In this document: positions 4,788 through 5,782 of the stretch, piece after piece
Numbering within the stretch: position 1 is the first letter of the stretch
Layout of the letters: every line of letters starts with the position of its first letter
DNA from: Eggerthellaceae bacterium UBA5808
Lineage (GTDB): Bacteria > Actinomycetota > Coriobacteriia > Coriobacteriales > Eggerthellaceae
Reading direction: 5' to 3'
Assembly: GCA_002417975.1 (NCBI GenBank)
Contig: DIDE01000109.1
Coordinates: 1-5,782, forward strand
Length of the DNA stretch: 5,782 nucleotides
Translations under genes and position numbers: made by a program
Notes under the pieces: model-generated
Database searches by the model: none
What the model saw: only the letters and a program-made list of their open reading frames with translations
What the model was told of the DNA's origin: nothing

Positions 4788-5782
4788 TTATTGCGCACCT
4801 TCTTTAGAGTCATCGTCAGAATCAGTGTGATGCGATTCATCACGCTCAAGATCATGGCGTAAACTTTCGACAGCCGCTTCTTCGATCTCATGATATTCAG
4901 ATGACTCAAGAGGCTGATAGGATCCAATTTTATCGTATAGATTATCCTGAGTCACCGGAACAAACGTGTGCTCATCAAGACTCTGACGATAAGCATCTTC
5001 AACTGCCTCTCGAGCTGCGTTATAAATATCTACACGCGACATATTCGCTGACACACGAACAATACCCGCCATATTTAATGAGCGCAACGAAGGATACATT
5101 TGAGCAGCATGATGCCAAACGTCAAGACGTTCCTTTGCATCTGGAACGGCTATCTCAACCATATGCAACGGTTCAAGTAGTCCATAGAAAAATGAATCAA
5201 CATCGTAATCGTTTGAGCTTGATGCCACAACCATAACATCAGGATTATCTATAGCCGACCGGATAATCGAAATCGCCTCACGCGCGCCACGAGACAACTG
5301 GTTGAACATACTAGGATCCATTACACCATCAGGAAGTGGTGTCCCCCAAAGGTCAATGTCTTCAAGCATTAGCATACTTGGACCAACAATGCCACCGCGC
5401 TCAATATGCAAGCGATTCTTATAATCAGGCGATGTCGAAACGCAGAGCGCAGGCATTCCTTGAATGTTTTCTTCAATGTTCATTCGAACCGTCGGCAACC
5501 CTATTTCCTCAACAACGGCAGCCATAAATTGGTCAGCATCTTCGCGCGCAAGACTACGAAATAGAATCGTATCGCGTGAAGGAACATGACTAATACCATG
5601 ACGCTGAGCAAGCATCGTTACAAATTCGTTATAGGAGGAATCATCAGACAAACCAACACCATGACGATGCGCCTCTTCAATAGCACGATCGAATCCAACA
5701 AGATCATCAAATGAAAACGATGGAACAGGATTCTTATCGTCAGAAACAACCTCCGCCGATGTGCCCTTGCTCTTGTCTTGCC
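4788..5782 (-). CDS. Degenerate AAA+ ATPase-like protein, 5' part beyond the window
   Basis: The frame is open to the right edge (330 codons plus stop visible), so the start lies outside; the TTG at 5651 is internal, not a start. Counting from the first visible codon (Q1 at 5780), the order matches a classical AAA+ module of the FtsH/Cdc48 kind. It shows FSFDDLVGFDRAIEEA (22-37), then a beta strand ILF (72-74) and a helix, then MLMLEDIDLWG (136-146) at Walker B. A sensor-1-like ASSSN (186-190) is followed by VPDAKERLDVW (212-222) and a C-terminal helical lid to about 265. The Walker A loop GPPGTGKT is replaced by SLAREDADQ, the Walker B acids are ED rather than DE, and the RPGRFDR arginine-finger segment reads LLEPLHM. 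The tail (about 290-330) is acidic and probably disordered. An intact second ATPase domain could lie upstream. I do not know its function; it overlaps in expression with the Rrf2 gene. Confidence 0.7.
   Translation of the reverse strand, partial: QDKSKGTSAEVVSDDKNPVPSFSFDDLVGFDRAIEEAHRHGVGLSDDSSYNEFVTMLAQRHGISHVPSRDTILFRSLAREDADQFMAAVVEEIGLPTVRMNIEENIQGMPALCVSTSPDYKNRLHIERGGIVGPSMLMLEDIDLWGTPLPDGVMDPSMFNQLSRGAREAISIIRSAIDNPDVMVVASSSNDYDVDSFFYGLLEPLHMVEIAVPDAKERLDVWHHAAQMYPSLRSLNMAGIVRVSANMSRVDIYNAAREAVEDAYRQSLDEHTFVPVTQDNLYDKIGSYQPLESSEYHEIEEAAVESLRHDLERDESHHTDSDDDSKEGAQ

Noticed and set aside
4307..4927. Longer Rrf2 start at 4927
   Set aside because: It would add 47 residues not seen in the family and overlap the AAA+-like gene by 140 nt; ATG 4786 gives the normal N-terminus.
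4901..5236. Plus-strand open frame of 111 codons
   Set aside because: It is antisense to the AAA+-like gene, has no family motifs, and shows no Shine-Dalgarno that I can see.
5649..5651. TTG at 5651 as the start of the AAA+-like gene
   Set aside because: The frame stays open to the window edge, and the 43 residues before it include the AAA+ linker-like FDDLVGFDRAIEEA, so the TTG is internal.

Overview
The window reads as a stretch of chromosome from an anaerobic or microaerobic bacterium of moderate G+C. The gene set suggests a hydrogen-metabolising anaerobe that guards itself against oxygen: a Tat-exported [NiFe] hydrogenase small subunit, a rubrerythrin and an Fe-S-type Rrf2 regulator. The style of the hydrogenase leader and of the MutY-like protein reminds me of Coriobacteriia (Eggerthellaceae and relatives). 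That placement is an impression from memory, not a demonstrated assignment.

Layout, left to right. Positions 1-169 are a strongly G-skewed stretch in which the minus-strand hydrogenase gene stops matching its family. Positions 98-1027 (minus) encode the small subunit, complete from its Tat signal through the proximal and distal Fe-S ligands but lacking the medial-cluster region. Positions 1028-1587 are a long intergenic region with candidate operators and a promoter for the hydrogenase, plus a strong 14-bp terminator hairpin for the next gene. Positions 1588-2127 (minus) are rubrerythrin. Positions 2128-2437 are a divergent promoter region containing an imperfect direct duplication. Positions 2438-3343 (plus) are pheA, prephenate dehydratase. 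It overlaps by 17 nt, tail to tail, with a MutY/HhH-GPD-like DNA glycosylase at 3327-4187 (minus). After a 119-nt gap with a candidate promoter and inverted repeat come an Rrf2 regulator (4307-4786, minus) and, 1 nt upstream of it, the C-terminal 330 codons of a degenerate AAA+ protein (4788-5782, minus) that runs off the right edge.

How the genes relate. The hydrogenase would be the first gene of an operon whose large subunit should lie left of the window. Rubrerythrin appears to be a single-gene unit with its own terminator. PheA is the only biosynthetic enzyme (phenylalanine). The AAA+-like gene and the Rrf2 gene are almost certainly cotranscribed, and the glycosylase may be read from the same transcript or from its own promoter.

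The most unusual points are: (i) the AAA+ module keeps its fold pattern but has lost the Walker A loop and arginine fingers and has a swapped Walker B acid pair, and it is tightly coupled to a cysteine-bearing Rrf2 regulator; (ii) the MutY-like enzyme has Glu in place of the usual catalytic Asp and has no Fe-S cysteines and no NUDIX-like domain; (iii) the hydrogenase C-terminus is replaced by compositionally alien sequence. I see no CRISPR array, tRNA, rRNA, insertion sequence or convincing riboswitch. I found no complete new multi-gene system, but the AAA+/Rrf2 pair is the best candidate for one.
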